A DNA stretch of 64,000 nucleotides from an uncultured Lachnospiraceae bacterium (GTDB taxonomy: Bacteria > Bacillota > Clostridia > Lachnospirales > Lachnospiraceae): NCBI GenBank assembly GCA_937965795.1, contig CALCMD010000008.1:18845-82844 (forward strand), given 5' to 3'. Shown one piece after another: positions 33,762-41,535 of this stretch; within the stretch, counting starts at the first letter, position 1, and each line of letters begins with the position of its first letter. The notes below the pieces were generated by a model, which ran no database searches, was not told the origin of the DNA, and saw nothing but the letters and a program-made list of their open reading frames with translations. The position numbers and the translations under genes are program-made.

Positions 33762-35420
33762 TTATAATCCTGCTAAAATCTCGTCTCTTCTGTCTGCGAC
33801 GCTGGTCTCCCGAATCTTCTTTCTCAGCGGAAGGACACAGGCCGGAGATACGGAAAGCTCATCAATGCCCATCGCAAGGAAGGTCTCGGTCAACTCCATA
33901 TCTGCTCCCAGCTCACCGCAGATACCAATCCAGATGCCATTCTTATGCGCATTGTCAGCCGCCAGCTTAATCAGGCGCAGGAGCGCCTTGTGGTGCGGAT
34001 GATAAAATTTCTCAAGGCTTGCGTTCTGTCTGTCCACAGCCGTCGTGTACTGTGTCAGGTCATTCGTTCCCACACTGAAGAAGTCCACCTCTTTTGCCAG
34101 ATCATCACTGATCATCGCCGCCGCCGGCGTCTCGATCATGATGCCAAGCTGAATATCTTTCTTATACGGAATGCCTTCAAAATCCAGTTCCTTTCTCACC
34201 TGTGCTACAATCTCTTTGATCTCCAGTACTTCCTCCAGCGCAATAATCATCGGGAACATAATCGCGATATTTCCATAAGCAGAAGCACGGAACAGCGCAC
34301 GAAGCTGTGTCTTGAAAATTTCCTGCTGGGTCAGGCAGATGCGGATTGCACGGTACCCCATCGCCGGATTCTCTTCTTTCGGCAGGTTGAAATAATCAAT
34401 CTGCTTGTCCGCGCCGATATCCAGAGTACGGATGATCACCTGCTTGCCCGCCATCGTCTCCGCCACGTATTTATAGACCTTAAACTGCTCTTCCTCTGTC
34501 GGGAAATCCTCGCTGTCCAGATATAAGAACTCGCTGCGGAACAGGCCGATTCCTGCTGCATCGTTCTGGAGGACGGCGCCAATATCCGAAGCGTTTCCAA
34601 TATTTGCATAAAGCTTCACCTTCTGGCCGTCCAGGCTGATGTTTTCCTCACCCTTCAACTGCTGCAAAAGTTCCTGTTTTTCTTTGTATTCTCTCTGTTT
34701 CTCCTGATAGATTTTCAAAGTTTCCTCGTCCGGGTCGATAAACAGATTTCCTGTCGCTCCATCGACAATACCCATTCTTCCTTCATATTCCTCCGTCAGG
34801 CTTTCCCCCATTCCGATAATCGCCGGAATGTTCATGGTACGTGCCAGAATAGCCGTATGAGAATTGGTGGAACCTCCCTGCGTCACGAAGGACAGTACCA
34901 TATCCTTGTCAAGCTGTACGGTCTCACTTGGCGCCAGGTCATCCGCTGCCAGAATCACCGGCGTGTCCGTCACCAGTCCGCCGCCCTGATTTCCCGAAAG
35001 AATCGATACCACGCGCTCTGAAATATCTTTTACATCCGCTGCCCGCTCTCTCATATAATCATCATCCATAGAAGCGAACATCTGTGAGAAATTGTCTCCC
35101 GTCGTTCCCACCGCATACTCCGCATTGATTTCCTGGGTGGTAATCATATTGGTAATGGCCTCTACATAATCCAGATCGTCCAGCATCATCTGATGAACCT
35201 GGAAAATCATGGCATTTCCTTCGCCCACTTCCTGAACCGCTTTGTCATACAGTTCCCCAAGCTGCTCGATCGCCTTTGCCTTCGCTTCTTCGAAACGTGC
35301 GATCTCCGCTTCGGGATTGTCAATCTTCCGACGCTGAATCTGTCCGCCTGTTCTTTTATAAAAAGAAATTTTTCCGATGGCTACGCCGCCAAAAACTCCT
35401 TTTCCCTGTAATGTAATCAT
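33762..35420 (-). CDS. ptsI: PTS phosphoenolpyruvate-protein phosphotransferase (enzyme I)
   Basis: 552 residues, close to the usual 570. N-terminal domain with the phosphorylated His188 in 'QGGSTNSHTAILART', a swivelling domain, and the PEP-binding barrel ('GIGLFRSEFLYLD', 'IIRTLDIGADKQ', 'NPAMGYRAIRICL', 'IMIETPAA', 'FSVGTNDLTQYT', 'GICGELGAD'). Transfers phosphate from PEP to HPr, starting sugar uptake by the PTS. No ptsH or sugar-specific EII gene adjoins it. A likely promoter (CTGACA, 17 bases, TATATG) lies about 60 bp upstream. Confidence 0.96.
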   Translation of the reverse strand: MITLQGKGVFGGVAIGKISFYKRTGGQIQRRKIDNPEAEIARFEEAKAKAIEQLGELYDKAVQEVGEGNAMIFQVHQMMLDDLDYVEAITNMITTQEINAEYAVGTTGDNFSQMFASMDDDYMRERAADVKDISERVVSILSGNQGGGLVTDTPVILAADDLAPSETVQLDKDMVLSFVTQGGSTNSHTAILARTMNIPAIIGMGESLTEEYEGRMGIVDGATGNLFIDPDEETLKIYQEKQREYKEKQELLQQLKGEENISLDGQKVKLYANIGNASDIGAVLQNDAAGIGLFRSEFLYLDSEDFPTEEEQFKVYKYVAETMAGKQVIIRTLDIGADKQIDYFNLPKEENPAMGYRAIRICLTQQEIFKTQLRALFRASAYGNIAIMFPMIIALEEVLEIKEIVAQVRKELDFEGIPYKKDIQLGIMIETPAAAMISDDLAKEVDFFSVGTNDLTQYTTAVDRQNASLEKFYHPHHKALLRLIKLAADNAHKNGIWIGICGELGADMELTETFLAMGIDELSVSPACVLPLRKKIRETSVADRRDEILAGL

Positions 35421-35509
35421 GTGTCTCTCCTTTCCACAATTTCCGTTTAATAATATTCCTATTTTACCATATATTCGAAAATCCTGCTACTGTCAGACCG
35501 ATTTTTTTG

Positions 35510-35545
35510 AAAAAAATGCCGCAGGATGATCCTTTCACCTGCGGC
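35510..35545 (-). terminator. Terminator of the PPIase lipoprotein gene
   Basis: Minus strand GCCGCAGG and CCTGCGGC (35518-35545) form a hairpin followed by ATTTTTTT. Confidence 0.85.
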
Positions 35546-35589
35546 ACCCTATGTTTCTATTCTTCCTTTTTTACGTCGGATTATTACCT

Positions 35590-36804
35590 TTATTCAGCGC
35601 TTGTTTCAGATGCTGTTTCAGCCTCTGTCTGAGCCTCTGTCTGAGCCTCTGCTGCATCCGGATCTGTCACAACTGCGCTGTCCTCTACCAGTTCAAGCGC
35701 TTTATCCAGAAGCAGGTTCGTCTCTACCAGCTTCTTTCCATACTGCTCCTCCAGAGCCGCTACATCCGCCAGCCCCATCTGCTCCACATAAGCCTTTGCT
35801 CTTGTTTCATATTCCTCTTCGGAAAGAGTCAGCTCCTCCACCTCTGCGATCGCTTTTAAAAGCATCTCCTGGCGAAGGCTCTGCTTTGCCATTTCTTCCA
35901 TCTGGGTATTAAATTCCTCTTCGGTTGTCTGAAGATTCTGCTGGATGAAATCGGATAAGCTCATCTCAGATGACTCCGCATACTGTGTATAATAATCCAC
36001 GTACTGCTGAACAATAAACGCTACCAGCTCCTCCGGATAGCTGTTTATGGTCGCATTATTGTATACCTGCGTCATCAGGTCATTGGTTTTCCCGGATTCC
36101 CGCGTGGACTCCTTCTGTTCTTTTAAAGTCTTTTCCACGTCTGCACGGTATTCTTCGACCGTCTTAAACTCAGAATCGGAAATCTCTGCTGCCAGTTCAT
36201 CCGTAAGTTCCGGCGTGCGCTTGATGGAATTGATCGTTACATGGAACACCACGTCCTGGCCTGCCAGCTCCTCGCTTCCGTAATTTTCCGGAAAGGTAAG
36301 GTTCAGGTCTACCGTTTCCCCGACTTTCTTTCCGACCAGTCCATCTTCAAACCCCTCAATGAAGGTTCCTGAACCGATGGAAAGATCATAGCCTTTATCC
36401 GTTCCGCCGTCAAAAGCCACGCCGTCTTTCATTCCTTCATAGTCAATGTTGGCAATGTCTCCATTTTCCACTGTCCCCTCTTCCAGCGTTTCCACTTTGT
36501 CATTCTGGGTCAGTCTGCTGGAAATCTCTGAATCAATCTCCTCATCTGTCACCGCGGTGGAAGCCAGCGTCACTTTCAGCCCCTTGTACTCTCCAAGCGT
36601 TACATAATCCAGCGCTTTGTAATCCGGTCTGTCCGCATCGGAGACCCCTGCCTGGCTTTCCGTTTCACTGCCGGTTTCATTTGCCGTCTCTGTTTCTGCG
36701 GCTGTTTCTGTCGTTGTTTCCTTCGTGTTTGATGTGTTATTGGAGCATCCGGCTGCCATCAGGGCAAGTCCCAGGACTGCTGCCATTACAAACTTTCTTT
36801 TCAT
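35590..36804 (-). CDS. Trigger-factor-like peptidyl-prolyl isomerase lipoprotein
   Basis: 404 residues. The lipobox 'LMAAGCSNN' predicts an extracellular membrane-anchored protein, followed by a Thr/Glu-rich linker (about 22-60). Residues about 60-200 resemble the trigger factor region with an FKBP-type PPIase ('GDIANIDYEGMKDGVAFDGG', 'GSGTFIEGFEDGLVGKKVGE', 'LNLTFPENYGSEELAGQ'). Residues about 205-370 form a Tig_C-like helical chaperone arm. A Glu/Thr/Ala-rich tail ends the protein. Ribosome-binding residues of cytosolic trigger factor are replaced by the signal and linker, so this is probably a foldase for secreted proteins, comparable in role to PrsA. Terminator at 35510. Confidence 0.88.
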   Translation of the reverse strand: MKRKFVMAAVLGLALMAAGCSNNTSNTKETTTETAAETETANETGSETESQAGVSDADRPDYKALDYVTLGEYKGLKVTLASTAVTDEEIDSEISSRLTQNDKVETLEEGTVENGDIANIDYEGMKDGVAFDGGTDKGYDLSIGSGTFIEGFEDGLVGKKVGETVDLNLTFPENYGSEELAGQDVVFHVTINSIKRTPELTDELAAEISDSEFKTVEEYRADVEKTLKEQKESTRESGKTNDLMTQVYNNATINSYPEELVAFIVQQYVDYYTQYAESSEMSLSDFIQQNLQTTEEEFNTQMEEMAKQSLRQEMLLKAIAEVEELTLSEEEYETRAKAYVEQMGLADVAALEEQYGKKLVETNLLLDKALELVEDSAVVTDPDAAEAQTEAQTEAETASETSAE

Positions 36805-36860
36805 AATGTTATCCTCTCTATTCTTTTTGTTTCTTTTTCATAGCCCCTGCGTCCCCATGA

Positions 36861-36954
36861 AAACTCCAGAATCACATCTGCTTCGCAGATGTATTCTCCT
36901 TACCTCGCCCATTTGTTACATGGAAACTCCAGAATCACATCTGCTTCGCAGATG
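36861..36954. repeat. Two direct copies of a 31-bp repeat between genes
   Basis: AAACTCCAGAATCACATCTG followed by CTTCGCAGATG occurs at 36861-36891 and, without change, at 36924-36954. Each copy contains the small hairpin CATCTGCTTCGCAGATG. The 32-bp spacer has no gene. The repeats lie between the PPIase gene start and the polysaccharide deacetylase terminator. Confidence 0.85.
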
Positions 36955-36983
36955 ACGTGCTTCGCACTCCCTGATTCTGTCGT

Positions 36984-37045
36984 TAACATGTCGGGTGAAA
37001 ACAAATGCTCACTGCGTTCGCGCTTGTTTTCCTGCCGACATGTTA
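36984..37045 (-). terminator. Long hairpin directly after the polysaccharide deacetylase gene
   Basis: TAACATGTCGG and CCGACATGTTA are perfect inverse complements, with GAAAACAA/TTGTTTTC extending the stem. The hairpin begins 2 bp past the stop at 37048. No U run follows, so it may act as a processing or RNA-stability element rather than a simple terminator. Confidence 0.55.
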
Positions 37046-37047
37046 TG

Positions 37048-38505
37048 TTACATCTCTGGCACGGGGGTAGGTCTGGCCGGGTCAAAGACGGAGGAGGCGT
37101 CAAATAAATCTGCCACCATCTCCGGATTATAATACATCCGGTAACCGTCCAGATTCCGCCGTCCCTGTCTCATGTAAGTATCGCCGTACTGTACCCAGTA
37201 CTGGGAGGAATCGACATTACAGTAAATATCAAATCCCCTGCTCTTTAAGTAATTAAACTTTTCATTATCGGAAGTATACGCCTGCCAGTCGCCGATATCG
37301 GCTCCAAAAGCAAAAATAATGATGTTCGTATTCCCCACGATCGGTTTTACATAACTCTCCCATTTCTCGGTATCCGTCTGAATCCGGGACAGCTCCGCCT
37401 CTGTGACATTTATATGCCCCCAGGTATGGCTTGCAAACTCCCACCCGGTCTCCTTCATAGCGTCCGCCACTTTTGTCGCCTCTTCCACCTCCCGGTTATA
37501 GCTGTCCTCGTTAAAATCCGGATTGTCCTGGAAAAACTTCTCCTGATACTCGTCCAGATTTTCCTTTGTCTTATATGCGATATCCGTCCGATATCCCAGT
37601 ACGCCGTTATAACCGGTCAGGGCGATGACTCCTTTCGCTCCATGATAAGAAAAGTCCGGATGTTCTTCTACAAATGTATCGATCAGCGGCACCATGTCAA
37701 AGTCTCCCACGCTGACAGAACCGTCCTGCTCTTTGTATTCGTTCTTTACCTTTCCATTCTCATCGATGATTAGCTTTGTCGCCATGCCGTCGCCGTCCAT
37801 ATAGTGATAATAGCTCACATCGTCCTGCGAAAGCACGAATGCCTTCTTCCCCGGCGGAAGCATGATCTTTCCTCTTGATACTGTTCCGTCCTCATTTACC
37901 GTACACATGTCATGCAGACTCACCATGACATAACCTTTTTCATACATCGACTGCGTAATCTTGTTAAACTCATCAATGGTTGTCATCACCTGATTATAGC
38001 CGCCTTCCTTGCTGTCCCCGTCAAATGCAAGGCTGGTATCTTTGATCAGGGTATGATAGAAAACATGTGTCACTTCCTCTAATGGGAACTCCACCAACGT
38101 CTCCTTTTCTCCCTCCCACTCGGCAACCTTCGCCGCCATTTCCTGATTTCCGGAAAATGCGCTGTCGCTTTTCAGCAGTTCGATGGCCGCATCGTAATCA
38201 TACATGGCCGCCAGTCTCTCTGCCTCCGCCATCGTGTCCGTTTTTGGCTCCGTCTGAGCTTCTGTCTCCTTTACCGCAGGCTCTCCCGCCGTCTCCCCGG
38301 ACTGGTTTTCTGTCATTGCCTCTGTGCCCTTCTGCACCTTATTCTGCGGCTTCTTCGTTTTCCCTGTATTTCCCCAGATTACCAGAAACAGCAGCACAGC
38401 AACCAGTAATACCAGCGCGACAAGGACGATTCGGCAGATCAGTACCTGCCTTTTCCGCTTCGCTCTGCGCTCAGCGGCTCTTTTTGCCCTTTCTTGCTCC
38501 TCCAT
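37048..38505 (-). CDS. Membrane-anchored polysaccharide deacetylase-like protein
   Basis: 485 residues. A basic N-terminus (1-22, many Arg/Lys) precedes one membrane helix (about 23-46), giving a type II topology with the rest outside. A Thr/Glu/Lys linker (about 50-90) leads to a small helical region and a NodB-like carbohydrate esterase 4 domain (about 130-460) with 'FVLSQDDVSYYHYMDGDGMA' (DD metal motif), 'GVIALTGYNGVLGYRTD', 'FASHTWGHINVTEAEL' (HxxxH) and 'IFAFGADIGD'. Such enzymes remove acetyl groups from peptidoglycan or surface glycans. The catalytic motifs are modified from the canonical 'TFDDG', so activity is probable, not proven. Confidence 0.85.
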   Translation of the reverse strand: MEEQERAKRAAERRAKRKRQVLICRIVLVALVLLVAVLLFLVIWGNTGKTKKPQNKVQKGTEAMTENQSGETAGEPAVKETEAQTEPKTDTMAEAERLAAMYDYDAAIELLKSDSAFSGNQEMAAKVAEWEGEKETLVEFPLEEVTHVFYHTLIKDTSLAFDGDSKEGGYNQVMTTIDEFNKITQSMYEKGYVMVSLHDMCTVNEDGTVSRGKIMLPPGKKAFVLSQDDVSYYHYMDGDGMATKLIIDENGKVKNEYKEQDGSVSVGDFDMVPLIDTFVEEHPDFSYHGAKGVIALTGYNGVLGYRTDIAYKTKENLDEYQEKFFQDNPDFNEDSYNREVEEATKVADAMKETGWEFASHTWGHINVTEAELSRIQTDTEKWESYVKPIVGNTNIIIFAFGADIGDWQAYTSDNEKFNYLKSRGFDIYCNVDSSQYWVQYGDTYMRQGRRNLDGYRMYYNPEMVADLFDASSVFDPARPTPVPEM

Positions 38506-38639
38506 GAAAAATCCTCCCTTATCAATTCTAATATGTCCCGGCCTTTTACAGACCGAATCAACTTTCAGATTCCTATTATAACATATTTACTTTTAAATGC
38601 TATAAGAATTTCTCTTTTTAAGAAAAAATAATAATTTCA

Positions 38640-38668
38640 TTGCACTTTTTTCCAAAGAATGCTAGAAT
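38640..38668 (+). promoter_or_regulatory. Promoter of the 38.7-kb small membrane protein gene
   Basis: TTGCAC (38640-38645), 17 bases, TAGAAT (38663-38668), about 80 bp upstream of the ATG at 38747. Confidence 0.6.
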
Positions 38669-38746
38669 GTGATTATTGTTTCGTGCGGCAGAGTCCGGCT
38701 GCACATTTCATTTCACAGAACTTAAATATTTTCAGGGAGGTACGCT

Positions 38747-39199
38747 ATGTCCACATTGGGAACCGTACTGCTTGTCATTCTTGCAGTACTCATTGTTTTA
38801 TTGATCGCCCTCTACTTCTTCGGGCGAAAGGCACAGAAAAAGCAGGCTATTCAGCAGGAACAGATGGAGGCTGCGAAGCAGAACGTCACCATGCTGGTTA
38901 TTGATAAAAAACGAATGAAACTAAAAGAATCCGGACTTCCACAGATGGTGATTGACCAGACCCCGAAGATGATGCGCCGGGCTAAGCTTCCGATCGTCAA
39001 AGCAAAAATCGGGCCGAAGATCATGACTCTTGTATGTGCGGCCGACATTTTTGACAGCATTCCTGTAAAACGTGAAGTAAAGGCCACCATAAGCGGCATC
39101 TACATAACCGGCGTGAAAGGAATCCGCGGCTCCATTGAGGCAAAGCCGAAAAAGAAACAGGGCTTTTTCCGGAGAATGCGAAATAAAATTTCAAAATAA
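38747..39199 (+). CDS. Conserved single-pass membrane protein of unknown function
   Basis: 150 residues with AGGGAGG 7 bases before the ATG. One N-terminal membrane helix (about 5-26, 'VLLVILAVLIVLLIALYFF') is followed by a basic heptad-like segment ('KAQKKQAIQQEQMEAAKQ') and a compact cytoplasmic beta-rich domain ('VTMLVIDKKRMKLKESGLP', 'LPIVKAKIGPKIMTLVCA', 'VKATISGIYITGVKGIRG') with a Lys/Arg-rich tail. I recognise it as a type seen repeatedly in Lachnospiraceae, but no function is known to me. Monocistronic; a bidirectional terminator follows. Confidence 0.8.
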   Translation: MSTLGTVLLVILAVLIVLLIALYFFGRKAQKKQAIQQEQMEAAKQNVTMLVIDKKRMKLKESGLPQMVIDQTPKMMRRAKLPIVKAKIGPKIMTLVCAADIFDSIPVKREVKATISGIYITGVKGIRGSIEAKPKKKQGFFRRMRNKISK

Positions 39200-39200
39200 T

Positions 39201-39248
39201 GAAAAAAGAGAACACATCCGTCAACATTCAGATGTGTTCTCTTTTTTC
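39201..39248. terminator. Bidirectional terminator
   Basis: AAAAAAGAGAACACATC and GATGTGTTCTCTTTTTT form a long symmetrical hairpin with A and T runs on both sides, between the convergent genes ending at 39199 and 39221. The DUF1934 stop codon lies within it. Confidence 0.9.
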
Positions 39249-39667
39249 ATTGCCTGCGCATTGATGCTGATGGTACAGTCCGCCAGGTGTTCATAATTTA
39301 CTTCCAACGCATAATCAACCTTTATATCCAGTCTGTCCTCCGCCGTATCCAGGACAATCCCTGTGGCGGAAATACCGACCTGAAGATTGCCAAACGGCGT
39401 ACTATAATAAGAAAGATTTTTTTTGTTCTCTTCAAAAACCATATGAACATTCGAAACGCCCCGTTTCGTCACCTCCATACAATTCTCATCCACTTTAATC
39501 AGATTCTGAACGACTCCTCCAAGTCCTTCCTGCACCTCATCATACTTCAGATAATGCTTTCCGTTTTTCTCAAAGTAAACGCCAGGTACAATGACCTCGA
39601 TCGGTTCTTCCTCTCCCTCTTCCATAAACTGCAAACCCCGGATGCGCAGTAAAATATTCTTTGTCAT
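39221..39667 (-). CDS. DUF1934 (YwiB-like) beta-barrel protein
   Basis: 148 residues. The layout fits DUF1934/YwiB, a small lipocalin-like cytosolic barrel: 'NILLRIRGLQFMEEGEEEPI', 'GVYFEKNGKHYLKYDE', 'LIKVDENCMEVTKRGVSN', 'LSYYSTPFGNLQVGISATGI', 'VDYALEVNYEHLADCTISI'. The function is unknown although the family is widespread in Firmicutes. It starts 3 bp after murI ends, so the two form an operon with murI first. Confidence 0.88.
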   Translation of the reverse strand: MTKNILLRIRGLQFMEEGEEEPIEVIVPGVYFEKNGKHYLKYDEVQEGLGGVVQNLIKVDENCMEVTKRGVSNVHMVFEENKKNLSYYSTPFGNLQVGISATGIVLDTAEDRLDIKVDYALEVNYEHLADCTISINAQAMKKENTSEC

Positions 39668-39670
39668 CTT

Positions 39671-40495
39671 CTAGTACTCCTCAATATGAATCTGCTTTGT
39701 GATCTCTATGTCAAACGGAAGGATGGAATTGGCAAACTGTCTGAATTTTTCTGCCAGGTCGCTCACATAAAACTGATGCCGTCCCGCTTCACATTCTCCC
39801 GCACATGTATTTTCCAGATGCTCCCGTTTCAACAGCTCCTTTAACTCCCTCGCCGTCTCGTATGCCGGATTGACCAGCGTCACACCTTCGCCCACAATGT
39901 CCCGCAGCGTAGAACGGAGCAGCGGATAATGCGTACAGCCCAGGATCAAAGTGTCAATATCCTGATCCATCAGCTCCTGCAAATAACGTGTGGCAACCTC
40001 TACCGTCACCGGATCTTTCAGCCATCCCTCTTCCACCAGAGGCACGAAAAGCGGACATGCCTTTCCAAGTACCTGAATATCCGGATTCTGTGCCTGTAAA
40101 AACTCCGTATAAATCCCGGAATTCACCGTAGCCTCCGTTCCAATGACGCCAATCCTTCCATTCTTTGTAGCGCTTCCGGCAGCTCTGGCTCCCGGTTTTA
40201 CCACACCTATGATCGGAATATCCAGCTCCTTTTTTATCTCCTCCAGAGCATAAGCGCTCGCCGTATTGCACGCCACCACGATGGCCTTCACTTCCTGCGT
40301 CCGCAGAAAACGGATGATCTGTCTCGAATACCGAAGAATGGTATCCCTTGATTTACTGCCATAAGGAACCCTGGCCGTATCCCCAAAATATACGATCCGC
40401 TCATTTGGAATGTTCCGCATAATCTCCCGTGCGACCGTCAGCCCGCCAACTCCGGAATCAAACACCCCTATGGGCGCTTCCCATCTATTTTCCAT
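39671..40495 (-). CDS. murI: Glutamate racemase
   Basis: 274 residues from the ATG at 40495, preceded by GGAGG; the upstream in-frame TTG at 40507 overlaps that site. Aspartate/glutamate racemase fold with 'PIGVFDSGVGGLTVAREI', 'VYFGDTARVPYGSKS', first catalytic Cys in 'VVACNTASAYAL', 'GVVKPGARAA', and second catalytic Cys in 'LILGCTHYPLL'. Makes D-glutamate for peptidoglycan in the cytoplasm. Followed after 3 bp by the DUF1934 gene. Confidence 0.97.
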   Translation of the reverse strand: MENRWEAPIGVFDSGVGGLTVAREIMRNIPNERIVYFGDTARVPYGSKSRDTILRYSRQIIRFLRTQEVKAIVVACNTASAYALEEIKKELDIPIIGVVKPGARAAGSATKNGRIGVIGTEATVNSGIYTEFLQAQNPDIQVLGKACPLFVPLVEEGWLKDPVTVEVATRYLQELMDQDIDTLILGCTHYPLLRSTLRDIVGEGVTLVNPAYETARELKELLKREHLENTCAGECEAGRHQFYVSDLAEKFRQFANSILPFDIEITKQIHIEEY

Positions 40496-40677
40496 GTTTA
40501 CCTCCAAACCATGACTGCCCTGTATCTTTCGTTATCTTCTTTCCTCCAAACAGACGATCTGAAGCTTTGTGTCTGCTTTTCAATTTCCATCTTCACATAA
40601 CGATAGTATAACACAAAAATCTGCTTTTGGCGACCTTATCTCTCCATCTCATCCATCGGGATTGCAGCCGCGCCCTT

Positions 40678-41328
40678 TCAGGTGAAAATCTGCGGGCTTC
40701 CATTTACCAGGGCGAAGCAGACCGGCGTACACGCCAAAAAAAGAGTCCTGCCGTTCGTCCCTTCCGTAATCTCTTCCCGAAGTTTCTTAAGCATATCCTC
40801 CGGAACCAGCGTCCCGATCTTTACCTTCTCCGTGTACTCAGAATCTGTAATCGTCAGCCCCCGCTGCCCCAGAAGATACTGAATCTTTCCAATGCCATTG
40901 TAATCTGTCTCCATTTCCAAAAGAAATCCCTGCTGCTTTTCAATCACCACACACTTTTTCAGCCCCTCCTGTACCGCCTTCGAGTAGGCGCGCACCAGCC
41001 CTCCGGTTCCCAGGAGCGTACCGCCAAAGTATCGCGTCACGACCACCGCCGCATTGTGTATGCCTTCTCCTAAAAGAACCTCCAGCATCGGCCTGCCTGC
41101 CGTCCCCTGCGGCTCCCCGTCATCGCTGCATCTTTGCAGCTCCTGCCTTTCTCCCACCACGAAAGCGGAACAGTTATGCGTGGCGTTCCAGTATTTTTTC
41201 TTCTGCCCGGCAATAAATTCCAACGCTTCCTCTTCCGATTCTACCGGCTGGACAACGGCGATAAACCGGGACTTTTTTTCCACGATTTCTCCCTCTCCAC
41301 CCTGATATACTGCTTTATATGAATCCAT
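40678..41328 (-). CDS. YigZ/IMPACT-family protein
   Basis: 216 residues. N-terminal UPF0029/IMPACT domain ('EIVEKKSRFIAVVQPVESEE', 'NATHNCSAFVVGE', 'RCSDDGEPQGTAGRPML', 'NAAVVVTRYFGGTLLGTGGL', 'RAYSKAVQEGL') followed by a DUF1949 C-terminal domain (about 135-205). YigZ proteins are common in bacteria; a role linked to ribosome or translation control is suspected from the eukaryotic IMPACT protein, but the biochemical activity is not known. The region between this gene and murI (40496-40677) holds only short AT-rich sequence. Confidence 0.92.
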   Translation of the reverse strand: MDSYKAVYQGGEGEIVEKKSRFIAVVQPVESEEEALEFIAGQKKKYWNATHNCSAFVVGERQELQRCSDDGEPQGTAGRPMLEVLLGEGIHNAAVVVTRYFGGTLLGTGGLVRAYSKAVQEGLKKCVVIEKQQGFLLEMETDYNGIGKIQYLLGQRGLTITDSEYTEKVKIGTLVPEDMLKKLREEITEGTNGRTLFLACTPVCFALVNGSPQIFT

Positions 41329-41535
41329 GATTTCGGTTCCTTTCTTTATTTCTTTTGTTTATCGTCCGATTTCCTGGATACATTATAGAATAAGAAAGCA
41401 ATTTTCGCAAATATTTAATCTTTCAATAAGACTTTTCCTATGGAATAACCGCCTTTTCTTTGCTATACTTGTAGCATATGAATCTTTGGATAGCTTTAGA
41501 CATTGGAAAACTTACATAAACCAGGAGGCAAAAAC

